64,000 nucleotides of DNA from an uncultured Alphaproteobacteria bacterium (GTDB taxonomy: Bacteria; Pseudomonadota; Alphaproteobacteria; Methylaequorales; Methylaequoraceae), in NCBI GenBank assembly GCA_902536655.1, contig CACAYF010000001.1:103627-167626 (forward strand), given 5' to 3'. Position 1 is the first letter of the stretch. Every line of letters starts with the position of its first letter. The notes beneath the pieces were generated by a model, which ran no database searches, had not been told where the DNA came from, and was given only the letters and a program-made list of their open reading frames with translations. Shown piece by piece: positions 53,993-63,347 of the stretch. The position numbers were made by a program, and so were the translations under genes.

Positions 53993-54092
53993 AATATGTG
54001 CAAGTTGCAAAAAACAGTTTGTATGGAGAAAAAAATGGCGAAGAAATTGGGAGAATGTTAAATTTTGTTCAAAAAAATGCTCTAAACTTTAG
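53967..54092 (+). CDS. DUF2256 small zinc-binding-type protein (41 residues)
   Basis: This 41-codon gene lies across the end of the DUF393 gene (26-bp overlap). It encodes KKSQLPTKICASCKKQFVW, then RKKWRRNWENVKFCSKKC. The CxxC...CxxxC spacing with basic and Trp-rich linker is the DUF2256 pattern, a mini-protein typically found beside photolyase-related genes. Four Cys probably hold a zinc ion. The function is unknown. Its last 11 bp overlap the converging peroxiredoxin gene. Confidence 0.88.
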   Translation: MKKSQLPTKICASCKKQFVWRKKWRRNWENVKFCSKKCSKL

Positions 54093-54726
54093 TATATCTT
54101 AGATAAGGTTTGATTTTCTTAAAATCCCCAAATAATTCTTTTGCCTCCTCGTCAGTTACTGCTGGAACTATAATAACATCATCATTTTGTTTCCACTGAG
54201 CTGGTGTGGCGACCTTTTTTTTAGTTGAGAGCTGGACTGAATCAAGAACTCTAATGATTTCATCAAAGTTTCTACCTGTGGTCATGGGGTATGTAAGTGT
54301 CATTCTGATTTTTTTATCTGGATCTATTAAAAAAATTGATCTAACTGTTGCATTAGTCATAGCAGTTCTTTTGCCATCATTCACTTCATCGGATGGTAAC
54401 ATATTGTAAAGTTTTGCAATTTGAAGATTTTCATCAGCGATAAGTGGATAACTGACTTTAACACCCTGAGTTTCTTCGATATCCTTTTTCCATTTATGAT
54501 GATCTTCAACTGAATCAACACTGAGTCCAATTAATTTACAATTTCTTGATTTGAATTCTTTTTCGATTTTTGCCATGTAACCTAGCTCAGTTGTACAAAC
54601 AGGAGTAAAATCTTTTGGATGAGAAAATAATATTCCCCACGAATCGGATAGATACTGGTGAAGATTTATTGGACCTTCAGTTGAAACTGCATCAAAATTA
54701 GGAGCGATATCGTTGATTCTTAACAT
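54082..54726 (-). CDS. 1-Cys peroxiredoxin (Prx6 type)
   Basis: The 214-residue protein has the Prx6 active site DFTPVCTTELG with peroxidatic Cys, the long C-terminal arm (VATPAQWKQNDDVIIVP), and lacks a resolving-Cys motif. It reduces peroxides in the cytoplasm. A 17-base A/T run lies 14 bp before its start. Adjacent photorepair genes suggest a shared stress setting. Confidence 0.92.
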   Translation of the reverse strand: MLRINDIAPNFDAVSTEGPINLHQYLSDSWGILFSHPKDFTPVCTTELGYMAKIEKEFKSRNCKLIGLSVDSVEDHHKWKKDIEETQGVKVSYPLIADENLQIAKLYNMLPSDEVNDGKRTAMTNATVRSIFLIDPDKKIRMTLTYPMTTGRNFDEIIRVLDSVQLSTKKKVATPAQWKQNDDVIIVPAVTDEEAKELFGDFKKIKPYLRYTKV

Positions 54727-54739
54727 TTGAATATTTTAT

Positions 54740-54756
54740 AAAAAAAAAAAAAAAAA
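54740..54756. repeat. 17-base A homopolymer upstream of the peroxiredoxin gene
   Basis: Seventeen consecutive A (T on the coding strand of the peroxiredoxin gene) end 14 bases before that gene's ATG. It is the longest homopolymer I saw in the window and lies in the 96-bp divergent region. Confidence 0.9.
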
Positions 54757-54822
54757 GAAATAGAAATTGATATATTTTATTTAATTACAATAATTTAGAT
54801 CTCATTGAATCAATTAAAATTA

Positions 54823-55947
54823 ATGCTTAGGAAATTAAACAATCTATTTTTAGAAAATCAGCAAGATGCTTTTTTTATTTTTTATCCAGAAAAAATAAAA
54901 AGAATACTGGAATATTTTTCAAAAGAATTTATAGGGACAGTAATTTACGCTGTCAAAGCCAACCCAGCTGATTGTGTGCTTGAACAAGTAATTAAAAATG
55001 GAATCAGATCCTTTGATGTAGCATCATTAAAAGAAGTAAAGTTAATAAGGAAAAAACTATCGGACTCTGAAATTTATTTTATGAATACTGTTAAGTCTAG
55101 ATCTTCAATCAGGGAATCTTATTTCAAATACAATGTAAGAAATTTTTCGATTGACTCTATTGACGAATTAAAAAAAATTATAGAAGAAACAAATTCTGCG
55201 AATGACCTAGTTATTTATTTAAGAGTTTCGGTGCCAAACGATTTTTCTACCGTAAAGCTTTCCTCTAAATTTGGAATCAATCATAGAGAAGCACCAAAAT
55301 TGTTAAACCAAATAAAAAAATACACAGGAGAAATTGGTCTTACCTTTCATGTTGGCTCACAATGTTTAAATCCACATGCTTTCAAAGTAGGGATTAAAAT
55401 TATGAAAAAAGTAATGCAAAACAGTAAAGTTAAAATTAAATTCCTAAATGTTGGTGGAGGATTTCCGTCATCGTGTCTTGGTGTTGAAGACTTTTTACTA
55501 TCTGATTATTTTAATCAAATAAAAGACGAATTTTCTAAATTATCTGAATTTAATCTTTGTCCTCAAAATTTATTTTCTGAACCAGGACGATCAATAGTTG
55601 CAGATTGTATGTCTTTGGTAACTCGAGTGAATTTGAGAAAAAAAAATAAACTTTTTCTAAATGACGGAATTCACGGAACTCTGAACAATGCAGGTTATTT
55701 AAATTTCAGATATCCTGTTAGACTTTTTAACAGAATTGATAAAAGTTCTAGACTGCAGTCCTTCAGTTTTTATGGACCAACTTGTGATTCACGAGATTTT
55801 ATTAGAGGTCCTTTTAATTTACCAAGTTCCATTGATGAAGGAGATTGGATAGAAATTTTGAGTATGGGCGCTTACAGTCTGACAATGCAAAATGATTTTA
55901 ACGGTTTTTTTAAAAAGCCAAAAATATTTAATATTGACGAATTGTAG
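54823..55947 (+). CDS. Group IV PLP-dependent ornithine/lysine/diaminopimelate-type decarboxylase
   Basis: The protein of about 374 residues has the alanine racemase-like barrel fold: YAVKANPADCVLEQ with the PLP Lys, FDVASLKEV, FHVGSQCLNPHAF, GGGFPSS, EPGRSIVADC and the PTCDSRD active-site loop with catalytic Cys supplied across the dimer. The PTCDSxD form fits ornithine/lysine decarboxylases making putrescine or cadaverine more than diaminopimelate decarboxylase. An in-frame TTG at 54805 would add six residues. It is monocistronic and divergent from the peroxiredoxin gene. Confidence 0.88.
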   Translation: MLRKLNNLFLENQQDAFFIFYPEKIKRILEYFSKEFIGTVIYAVKANPADCVLEQVIKNGIRSFDVASLKEVKLIRKKLSDSEIYFMNTVKSRSSIRESYFKYNVRNFSIDSIDELKKIIEETNSANDLVIYLRVSVPNDFSTVKLSSKFGINHREAPKLLNQIKKYTGEIGLTFHVGSQCLNPHAFKVGIKIMKKVMQNSKVKIKFLNVGGGFPSSCLGVEDFLLSDYFNQIKDEFSKLSEFNLCPQNLFSEPGRSIVADCMSLVTRVNLRKKNKLFLNDGIHGTLNNAGYLNFRYPVRLFNRIDKSSRLQSFSFYGPTCDSRDFIRGPFNLPSSIDEGDWIEILSMGAYSLTMQNDFNGFFKKPKIFNIDEL

Positions 55948-55985
55948 ATATTCAAAGTTTTTATCAGTCCAAATAATTATAAAAG

Positions 55986-56864
55986 TTAAATAATAATAAA
56001 TACCCCGCTTGAGATAAAAATAATCCCAATTAATTTTTGCAATGAGAAATTCTCATCAAAAAATAAATTTCCAAATAAGATCGCACTAAATTGTCCAATT
56101 GCTCTTTTGATCGATTCCATTATAGGAACAAAATTAAATAGAATAGCATAGAACTGAGTTATAGTTGCAAATGTACCAATAATTACTGTAAAAAAAATTA
56201 GATTTAAATGTTTGGTTTTTAGTTTTTGTAAAATTAAAAGTTGTTTCATTGAAATTAAAAACAAAATTAAAAAAGTTGCAAAAGCTTGAATAAAACCATG
56301 GACATTAATTGAACTGTGTTTCAAACACATTTTATCCAAAACCGGAGTAACACTCCAACATAGTGCTACTAATAACATTAACTTAGCACTTTGGTTTCTT
56401 GTAATGTGAATTACGCTTTTAAATATTTGAGTTATATTAAATGCATTAGAATACAATGATAATGTTCCAAAGATTATAGAAAAAACACCGAAATATTGGG
56501 TTTTAGATAATTCTTCATCTAAAAAAATAAATGAGAATATGGAACTAAATAAAGGAGAAAAAGAGAGAAGGGGTATTGTAAGACTAAGATCTGATTCTTT
56601 AATCGATTTGAGAAATAATAATGCTGAAAATATTCCTAAAATTATTAAAACTGTACCTGGAATCAAATATGAAGAGATATTTACGTAAAAATTATCTTTT
56701 GAACACCAAATGAAAAAGATTATTATTTGAACAAATGTGAATGACAATAGTAAAACTTTTGAATCAACATATTTTAGCGAAAGTTTTCTTGTTAAATCAA
56801 ATAGAGCCCAAAAAAAACCTGAAAGTAAGCAGATTAAGATAGAAGACGACAAAATAAATCTCAA
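55986..56864 (-). CDS. EamA/DMT superfamily permease
   Basis: The 292-residue protein has about ten membrane helices in two EamA repeats (FFWALFDLTRKLSLKY; LVALCWSVTPVLDKMCLKH) and the repeat ends with QYFGVFSIIFGTLSLY and QKLIGIIFISSGVFII. DMT transporters export or import small metabolites; the substrate is unknown. The only start is TTG 56864. Below it lies a 222-bp gap to flgF (56865-57086) in which I see no gene or terminator. Confidence 0.88.
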   Translation of the reverse strand: MRFILSSSILICLLSGFFWALFDLTRKLSLKYVDSKVLLLSFTFVQIIIFFIWCSKDNFYVNISSYLIPGTVLIILGIFSALLFLKSIKESDLSLTIPLLSFSPLFSSIFSFIFLDEELSKTQYFGVFSIIFGTLSLYSNAFNITQIFKSVIHITRNQSAKLMLLVALCWSVTPVLDKMCLKHSSINVHGFIQAFATFLILFLISMKQLLILQKLKTKHLNLIFFTVIIGTFATITQFYAILFNFVPIMESIKRAIGQFSAILFGNLFFDENFSLQKLIGIIFISSGVFIII

Positions 56865-57086
56865 GTATTATTTATATTTGGTTAGATTTTTTCTTTTACC
56901 AATGAAAGTAAAATAGCCTAAATATACCAAAATAAAAGATTATGGAAACAATTTAGATAAAGATATGATATCAAAGAGCTGAAACTTTTATAAATTAGTA
57001 ATTTTGATTTCTAAAAAAGTAAAAAAAGTCTTTGAAAGGAGGGAGAATTTTATAATTTTAAATCTTTTCTGATACTTCTTTAAGAT

Positions 57087-57878
57087 TTACATTCCTGGCA
57101 TTCTCATCAAACTGGCACCCACAGAATCTAATTCTTCAGCCATTTGAATAAACTTCACATGCATTTCAAATTTTCTTTGTTGGTCAATTGTATTCACCAT
57201 TTCTTCAACCGCATTAACGTTACTTTTTTCTAAATAACCTACAACTATTTTTGCTTGTTGATTTGGTTGAATGTCAATTACCTCAGTTACACCATTTTCA
57301 TTGGGTTCAGACTCTATCCTAATGTGCCCGTCTAGTGTTTTTTTTAAATTATCATTTTCTCCTGGGGTAAATGTTGCAATTAATCCAGCATTTTGAGGCA
57401 ATGCATCAGGTTCAGCACCAATTGGTACTATAAAAATTTCTCCTTGGGGGGAAATTGTAATTTCCCTAAATGCTGGTAAAACTAAAGGTTGCAAACCGCC
57501 ATCGAGCATTTTATTACCTGCTCCGTCTAAAAGCTCTCCATTTTCGCTTGTCTGAAAATCTCCGCGTCTTGATAATGACGGAGCTCCTCCGTTTTTTGGT
57601 TGAATAACAAAATATCCATTGCCATCAATAGCAGCGTCTAAAGGATTTTTCGTAAAATCCATTGTACCTTGTTGAATTGAAAATCCTCCAACATTTCTTG
57701 ATGAAACGATTCTTGGTTCAACTCCATTTTGTCTGTTTAGATAAATAGAACCAAAATCTGTAACAATGTCCTGCCTAAAACCGGGCGTGCTTAGGTTGGA
57801 GAGATTGTGTGATGTTGCAGTCTGATTCTCCATTAGCATTTTCAAGCTGTTAAGTGCTGTTTGTGCCATTCTATCCAT
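57087..57878 (-). CDS. flgF: Flagellar proximal rod protein FlgF
   Basis: The 263-residue protein has the rod/hook N-terminal motif ENQTATSHNLSNLSTPGFR, the central beta region with NPLDAAIDGNGYFVI (FlgF/G type) and the C-terminal helix ending VGASLMRMPGM. FlgF is one of the axial rod subunits outside the inner membrane. It follows flgE by 24 bp; flgG and the ring genes do not follow, as the next gene is unrelated. Confidence 0.92.
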   Translation of the reverse strand: MDRMAQTALNSLKMLMENQTATSHNLSNLSTPGFRQDIVTDFGSIYLNRQNGVEPRIVSSRNVGGFSIQQGTMDFTKNPLDAAIDGNGYFVIQPKNGGAPSLSRRGDFQTSENGELLDGAGNKMLDGGLQPLVLPAFREITISPQGEIFIVPIGAEPDALPQNAGLIATFTPGENDNLKKTLDGHIRIESEPNENGVTEVIDIQPNQQAKIVVGYLEKSNVNAVEEMVNTIDQQRKFEMHVKFIQMAEELDSVGASLMRMPGM

Positions 57879-57902
57879 TTAAAAAGCTCCTAATAATCTT
57901 GA

Positions 57903-60900
57903 TTACATTCTGATGTTCACAATTGCTTGTGTTGTTGCAGCTGTGGTTTCAATTGATTTAGCATTTGCTTGGAAGTTTCTTTGTGCAGTAATTAAGTTCA
58001 CAAGCTCTTCAGTAATATCAACGTTTGATCTCTCTAAAGAACCTGAAAGTACTGTTCCAAAACCTTCAGCACCAGCTTCACCAACTGTTGCTGTCCCCGA
58101 TACTGCAGTTTCAACATATGTTGAGTTACCAATTTGTTTTAGACCGTTTTGGTTGTTAAAGTTTGCTAAAACAATTTTACCAAGCGGATTGTTTTGACCA
58201 TTCGTATAGTTTGCTCTCACAGTACCTGATGAATCGATTTCAAGACCATCTAATCTTCCTGATGTAAAACCATCCTGATTAACTGTATTCACAGAGAACG
58301 GCTGAGCAAGCTGAGTTGACTTTGTAAAGTCAATATCAAGATCAATACTGAATCCAGCTTCTTGCTTTTCATAATGAACACCTTGTTTTGGACTAACAAT
58401 TCTACCTGATTTATCGAAAGTAAGTTCTCCTTCATCAATGAAAAGGGGGAAGTATCCATCAACAACGTTTGCAGGAGGTGTGGTTACTTTATTTCCATTC
58501 GCATCAACAAACAAAGCTAAACCTTCTGAGTTGGTTGCTTGTGTTAAGTTAAAAATCTGTGGGACAGTTCCAACACCAAGATCAACATTGTCGAGGCCAA
58601 ATTTACCTGCTCCTCTAACTTTGATTGTAGAATCTCTGCCCGTAGTTCCGTTTGTAAAAGTAAAATTATTAGTGTCCGAATTATATGATACTGTAATTCC
58701 ACCACCAACTACACCAGTTGTTCCTTCAATTTGGTTCATTCTTTCTTGAAGTGCTTCTGCTAAAGTTGTGCCGACATAAAAACCTTGAGGTATTTCAATA
58801 ATACCTGGTACACCATTGACTGAGACGTTAAATATGTTTTCGTTATTCTGATTACTCAATCTAAATACTTGAGTTAAATCTTCTGTTGCAGAGGCTCCAA
58901 CAGCCACTGCAGGAAGAGCCGCCAATCCTTTTGCTTCAGTTTTTATCGCATTAGTCTTGGTTATACCCACACCTAGCAGACCATTATCTCCGCCAAAGAA
59001 ATCTGTTGCATCAGTAATAGAACCATCCGTTGTTGAAAGAAGATATCGCCCAACTGCGATATCCGATGCTGTTTGAGCAGTTGTTACGCCAATTGCTCCA
59101 TTTGCAGCTATTGTTTCTCCAGTTGTTCCGCTACTAAATTCAAATGCTTTTAATTCACTGTTATATCCTACTTTAATTCCAAAACGTTTATCGTTTAGCT
59201 GAATTTCTGCACCATCTGCAACAAAAGTTGCAGCAGAAAACTTTTCGCCACCTCTTATTAATGTTTCAGTTGTATCATCAGATGTTGGGATACCAAGATT
59301 ATTGGTAGAAGTTGCGGTAGAAGCTCCAAAAATTTTAAAACTGTTAAAGTTACTATTCGTACCAGTTCCTAAAATATTTCTATCAATTTCGAATTGCAGT
59401 CTTTGGTTAAGAACATCATACGAAACTTCAATAGGAGGATCTTGAACATCAACCCAGTTAGTTGCCATATTCGAGGCTCCTGTAATTGTTGAGTCTAGAG
59501 ACCCTGCATCACTTCCAAGTCCCAAAACCTGACTGGTATTTATAGATGCGGAAGAACCATTAATATCAAATTCAGCACTATGAATTCCAAATATTGGATC
59601 ACCAACTGAAACACTTCCATGGGCTCTGGCAACAGTTGAATCATCAACCATCTTGTTAGTATATGAATGTTTGTTAGCCGTTCCTATTTCTCTCAAAACA
59701 ACTTTTTTATTACTAAAGTTTACATCTGCACCCTTAAATACATTGTTTGCACCTTGAAAGAAAGCTTCAACACTCGTTGAGAGCTCACTATATATCTTGC
59801 CATCATTATTCGTAGCAGCAATGTTAAAGTCTGCATCAGGGAAATTCATTCCAGAAGTACTGCACTCAACAAAATATTTATTGCCTGAATCTTGTGCTGC
59901 TCTGATAACTGTAAATTCTCTTCCATTGAAAAAATTAGAATTTGTTGTGTCAGTCGCGGATGCGTCAAACAAACCTAATGCTCTTATTTTTTCATTGACG
60001 GTAAGACCTGGGTCAGATGCACCAAAATAAAATTTTACTGTATTTTCTGATTGATCATACTCAACTATATTTCCATCATTTCCAGCTCCCATTGTGTCAG
60101 CTTCGTCATAAACATGAAGTTGAGGACTTTTTCCGAAATATGAATGTGTTAAAAATTTTTCTTCATCAGTAATTGCAGTTATAGTCCCAGCATCATTTGT
60201 GGTTGCATTTGCTCTAGTAATTTTAAAAGCCTGATTGTGCTCTAAAATACCTGTCATTGTTCCACCAGTATATTCTGCAAATAAGCTATTTTGAACACCT
60301 ATTGACGCAGCATTACTTACAACGTCAGTTGATGCAGTTACTGCATAATTATTTAATGCGTCATTCAATCTAGCCTGTGTATGTGCTAAAAACTGATCTC
60401 TCGTAAAGTCGGGTGATGCACCTGTTAGTGTTATACCCTCAAGAGTCGAAACATAGGAATCTGTAAGAAGATCAACACTTATAGGTGTGGTTAAACCTGT
60501 CGATGTTCCATCTGCATTAAGCTTAAGCAAATCAATTGTGAGTGTATCATCAACGTTCTGTACGACCTGTATTTTTTTATCATCTCCATAAGCTGCATTT
60601 ATTGCTCTTTGGATTTCTGTAGAAAGCTGCGCAGCATTGTAAGAACCTGGACGAATATCAATATTTACTGGTTGGTCTCCATTATCAACGTTAACAGTCA
60701 TAAAGTTGGTTCCCCAAAAAATACCTGAACCTGTATTACCACTTTCAACAGTTGATTTAAATTGAACTGGGTCAGTAACAATTGTAACAGTTTTGTCTCC
60801 TTCTTCACCAAAATCAAATCCACTAGATTCGCCAGTAACCTTTGCTGGTGTTGAGTCAACTAAAGTCTGAAGATCATCTTGCTTAAATAAAGGCGAACCT

Positions 60901-61739
60901 TTTCCCTCCAAGAAATAGTTATCGTCTGGAACTTTAGTTGTTTGCTGACCAAATCGATCAATAAAAATTGGTTGTTTTGTATCATTAACAGCCTTAACAA
61001 GATCTGGTTCAATTACAGTATCATTAATAACTAATCGCGTTTCAAACTTATTTGTAGGATCAGCTGCTGAAGCTGCTTGAGTTCTTATAAAAAAGATTGT
61101 AGCAATTGTTGGATTACCTAAATCATCAAAGATCGTTATTGAAGTTGAATTATTGTAAGTAGTTGGATCATTCGGGTTAAATACATAACCACTTGCAAAT
61201 TGCTCATTATCTGTAATCACATCACTTGTCGCGGAGACGTTAACACCCAAATCAATTTGGGTTGTAGCCTTTGGTGTTCCTGATGTTACTGGGAGTTGCA
61301 AAGGAACCGCACTTGTCAAATCTTTTGCCGTTACAGATCCATCGGCGTTCACTGGAAACGTGAGGAGGAACTGACCTGATGAGTCAGTCACGTATCTGTC
61401 ATTATTAACATTAAATGAACCGTTACGAGTATAAACTGTTTGCCCTGATGTAAGCGATGGTTTAAGGGAGAAGAAACCTTGACCAGAAATTGCTATATCA
61501 AGAACATTTAAAGAGGAGGTAATGTTACCCTGAGTAAACTGCTGCTTAACACTTTTAAGAATTGTACCAGAACCAATTGATGATGAAGCGTTTTGTAACG
61601 GTGAAGTTGCAAAAATATCACCAAATTCCGCTCTAGATCTTTTAAAACCAGTTGTATTAACGTTAGCAATGTTATTCGACGTTGCTGAAATGTCTGACTG
61701 TGCTCCGTTAAGTCCGGTAAGTGCTGTATAAAATGACAT
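57903..61739 (-). CDS. flgE: Flagellar hook protein FlgE, very large form
   Basis: The 1278-residue protein has normal FlgE ends: ATSNNIANVNTTGFKRSRAEFGD at the N-terminus (D0, in part), QGFFSL and VTDSSGQFLLTFPVN in D1, and at the C-terminus FSVNTVNQDGFTSGRLDGL, NQNGLKQIGNSTYVET and the final helix ELVNLITAQRNFQANAKSIE. Between them about 900 residues are inserted, where most hook proteins have 200-500. The insert contains two stretches resembling the flagellin/hook IN motif (about residues 345-425 and 970-1060, each with a G-x-Y ... A-L-x-x-x-I/M-N pattern). The gene is less AT-rich than the surrounding genes. Only one Cys is visible. Confidence 0.93.
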   Translation of the reverse strand: MSFYTALTGLNGAQSDISATSNNIANVNTTGFKRSRAEFGDIFATSPLQNASSSIGSGTILKSVKQQFTQGNITSSLNVLDIAISGQGFFSLKPSLTSGQTVYTRNGSFNVNNDRYVTDSSGQFLLTFPVNADGSVTAKDLTSAVPLQLPVTSGTPKATTQIDLGVNVSATSDVITDNEQFASGYVFNPNDPTTYNNSTSITIFDDLGNPTIATIFFIRTQAASAADPTNKFETRLVINDTVIEPDLVKAVNDTKQPIFIDRFGQQTTKVPDDNYFLEGKGSPLFKQDDLQTLVDSTPAKVTGESSGFDFGEEGDKTVTIVTDPVQFKSTVESGNTGSGIFWGTNFMTVNVDNGDQPVNIDIRPGSYNAAQLSTEIQRAINAAYGDDKKIQVVQNVDDTLTIDLLKLNADGTSTGLTTPISVDLLTDSYVSTLEGITLTGASPDFTRDQFLAHTQARLNDALNNYAVTASTDVVSNAASIGVQNSLFAEYTGGTMTGILEHNQAFKITRANATTNDAGTITAITDEEKFLTHSYFGKSPQLHVYDEADTMGAGNDGNIVEYDQSENTVKFYFGASDPGLTVNEKIRALGLFDASATDTTNSNFFNGREFTVIRAAQDSGNKYFVECSTSGMNFPDADFNIAATNNDGKIYSELSTSVEAFFQGANNVFKGADVNFSNKKVVLREIGTANKHSYTNKMVDDSTVARAHGSVSVGDPIFGIHSAEFDINGSSASINTSQVLGLGSDAGSLDSTITGASNMATNWVDVQDPPIEVSYDVLNQRLQFEIDRNILGTGTNSNFNSFKIFGASTATSTNNLGIPTSDDTTETLIRGGEKFSAATFVADGAEIQLNDKRFGIKVGYNSELKAFEFSSGTTGETIAANGAIGVTTAQTASDIAVGRYLLSTTDGSITDATDFFGGDNGLLGVGITKTNAIKTEAKGLAALPAVAVGASATEDLTQVFRLSNQNNENIFNVSVNGVPGIIEIPQGFYVGTTLAEALQERMNQIEGTTGVVGGGITVSYNSDTNNFTFTNGTTGRDSTIKVRGAGKFGLDNVDLGVGTVPQIFNLTQATNSEGLALFVDANGNKVTTPPANVVDGYFPLFIDEGELTFDKSGRIVSPKQGVHYEKQEAGFSIDLDIDFTKSTQLAQPFSVNTVNQDGFTSGRLDGLEIDSSGTVRANYTNGQNNPLGKIVLANFNNQNGLKQIGNSTYVETAVSGTATVGEAGAEGFGTVLSGSLERSNVDITEELVNLITAQRNFQANAKSIETTAATTQAIVNIRM

Positions 61740-61762
61740 ATTATTTCTCCTCTATTGTTATT

Positions 61763-62467
61763 TTATTTGTTTGATTTAAATTTTATTGCTTCAGCTGCTG
61801 AAATTTCTCCGTAATCTTTAGTTTCTAAAATTACGTCCTCGCTATTTTTTGGAGCAGATGCTGCAATAACTTTGTTGTAAACTGCAGTATTTAATCCATC
61901 TGAGCCCTCAGCATTTCCTGAATACGCTTGAATTGTTAATTGAGTTTTATTCTTTTTTATTTCCTCTGGAATATCAGTCCAACTAAATCCCACAAGTCCT
62001 TTATCATGTGAACCTAAACTCATTGAATGAATAATTTCACCATTAGAGTTTGCAAATGTGAGTCCAACGTCATTAGAGAACAATGGTAAATCTACGACAC
62101 CATGAATTTCTCCATTCTCGTCAGGACTTGCAACTTGTCCTGGTATTAACACTGAATGTCCAAGAAATTGTGCTGCTGTTGCAACTCTGTTGGGTTCTAA
62201 TTTTGAACCAAGACTTGTTAAATTATTATTAATTTCCGTAATACCTGTAACTGTAGAAAATTGAGCCATTTGCGCAATAAAATCACCATTATCCATTGGA
62301 GCAAATGGGTCTTGATTTTGCAATTGAGTAGTCATCAGCTTTAAGAAATCTTCTTGTCCAAGAGCAGTTTTTTTATTGCCCTTTGCAGCTTCTTCTTGGG
62401 TTTTTACACCAAGTTTGTTTAAGATATTATTTAATGATTGTTCCGATGTTTTTGATATATCTGGCAT
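61763..62467 (-). CDS. flgD: Flagellar hook capping protein FlgD
   Basis: The 234-residue scaffold has the FlgD N-terminal motif QEDFLKLMTTQLQNQDPF and FIAQMAQFSTVTGITEIN, followed by a Tudor-like and fibronectin-like region. FlgD caps the growing hook while FlgE subunits add. It precedes flgE by 23 bp, so a large FlgE is coupled with an ordinary-size cap. Confidence 0.93.
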   Translation of the reverse strand: MPDISKTSEQSLNNILNKLGVKTQEEAAKGNKKTALGQEDFLKLMTTQLQNQDPFAPMDNGDFIAQMAQFSTVTGITEINNNLTSLGSKLEPNRVATAAQFLGHSVLIPGQVASPDENGEIHGVVDLPLFSNDVGLTFANSNGEIIHSMSLGSHDKGLVGFSWTDIPEEIKKNKTQLTIQAYSGNAEGSDGLNTAVYNKVIAASAPKNSEDVILETKDYGEISAAEAIKFKSNK

Positions 62468-62479
62468 TTTATCCCCTAT

Positions 62480-62893
62480 CTATTTACCCATACTTGCGGT
62501 TTTAAGCATTAATGCTCTAACGGTTGATATTACCTCAACATTATTCTGATATTGTCTTGATGCCTCAAGCATGTCGACGTATTCCTCTTCGATGTTAACA
62601 GGTGCTCTGTAGATAAAACCATCTTGGTCTGCCATTGGGTGACCAGGTTTAAATTCTTTTATTGGATCAATATCCATTTTTTGAACAGTTACTGCATCAA
62701 CAGTTGAAATTCCTCTTTTTCTTATAAGATCAAAATACTTTGTTTCAAAGATTGGCTTAACTGGTTTATAAGCATCCTGAGGATTTGATGCAATATTATC
62801 AGCATTAGCTAAGTTACTTGCAGTAGCATTTAATCTTACTAATTGAGCTCCCATTGCTCTTTGTGCTATGTGGTAAATATTTTTAATATCCAT
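62480..62893 (-). CDS. flgC: Flagellar rod protein FlgC
   Basis: The 137-residue protein has the rod N-terminal motif RLNATASNLANADNIAS and the C-terminal NIEEEYVDMLEASRQYQNNVEVI helix (in part). FlgC is a proximal rod subunit. Its ATG shares one base with the flgB stop. Confidence 0.95.
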   Translation of the reverse strand: MDIKNIYHIAQRAMGAQLVRLNATASNLANADNIASNPQDAYKPVKPIFETKYFDLIRKRGISTVDAVTVQKMDIDPIKEFKPGHPMADQDGFIYRAPVNIEEEYVDMLEASRQYQNNVEVISTVRALMLKTASMGK

Positions 62894-63282
62894 TATTCGC
62901 CCCTTATTGCCCCCATTAAACCTCTAACTTTAGAATTTATAAAATCTAAAGTTGTTTGATATCTTACTGCATTCTCAGCAAATTCCATTTGCTCAACAGC
63001 AAGTTCAACTGTATTTCCGTCAACAGATGGATTAACCGATTGTCTGAATTGAACTTTTCCTGGAAGATTGTTTGAAGTAACGGCTATATGACTTTTGTTA
63101 GATGTTTTTAAAGGACCAACATTAAGTGATCTCGCTAATTCTACTTCAAATTCAACATCTCTTGCTTTGTAGTTCGGTGTTGCTGCGTTTGCAATATTTG
63201 AGGCAAGAATTTCTTGTTTTTGATTTCTTACCCTTAATGCATTGCTCAACACATTTAATTGTTGTTTAATATTATCTACCAT
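62893..63282 (-). CDS. flgB: Flagellar rod protein FlgB
   Basis: The 129-residue protein has RNQKQEILASNIANAATPNYK and the C-terminal VELAVEQMEFAENAVRYQTT, standard for FlgB, the first rod subunit. It is the first gene of flgBCDEF here. The 65 bp to the divergent gene at 63348 should contain the operon promoter; I do not see a clear sigma-54 GG-N10-GC element. Confidence 0.95.
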   Translation of the reverse strand: MVDNIKQQLNVLSNALRVRNQKQEILASNIANAATPNYKARDVEFEVELARSLNVGPLKTSNKSHIAVTSNNLPGKVQFRQSVNPSVDGNTVELAVEQMEFAENAVRYQTTLDFINSKVRGLMGAIRGE

Positions 63283-63347
63283 TTAATAATTTTTCTATTT
63301 TGGTTTGGAATTTGCAAATTAAATGCCAAAAGAAAGGTTTTAAAATT

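Noticed and set aside
56865..57086. Possible terminator after flgF (inverted repeat TAAATCTT / AAGATTTA)
   Set aside because: The 8-bp AT-only arms with a 15-base loop are not followed by a T-run on the flgF strand, so it is not a convincing intrinsic terminator.
58438..58749. Open frames on the plus strand opposite flgE (also 57913-58197 and 59797-60030)
   Set aside because: The less AT-rich flgE gene simply leaves longer chance frames on its complement; no start signals or domains.
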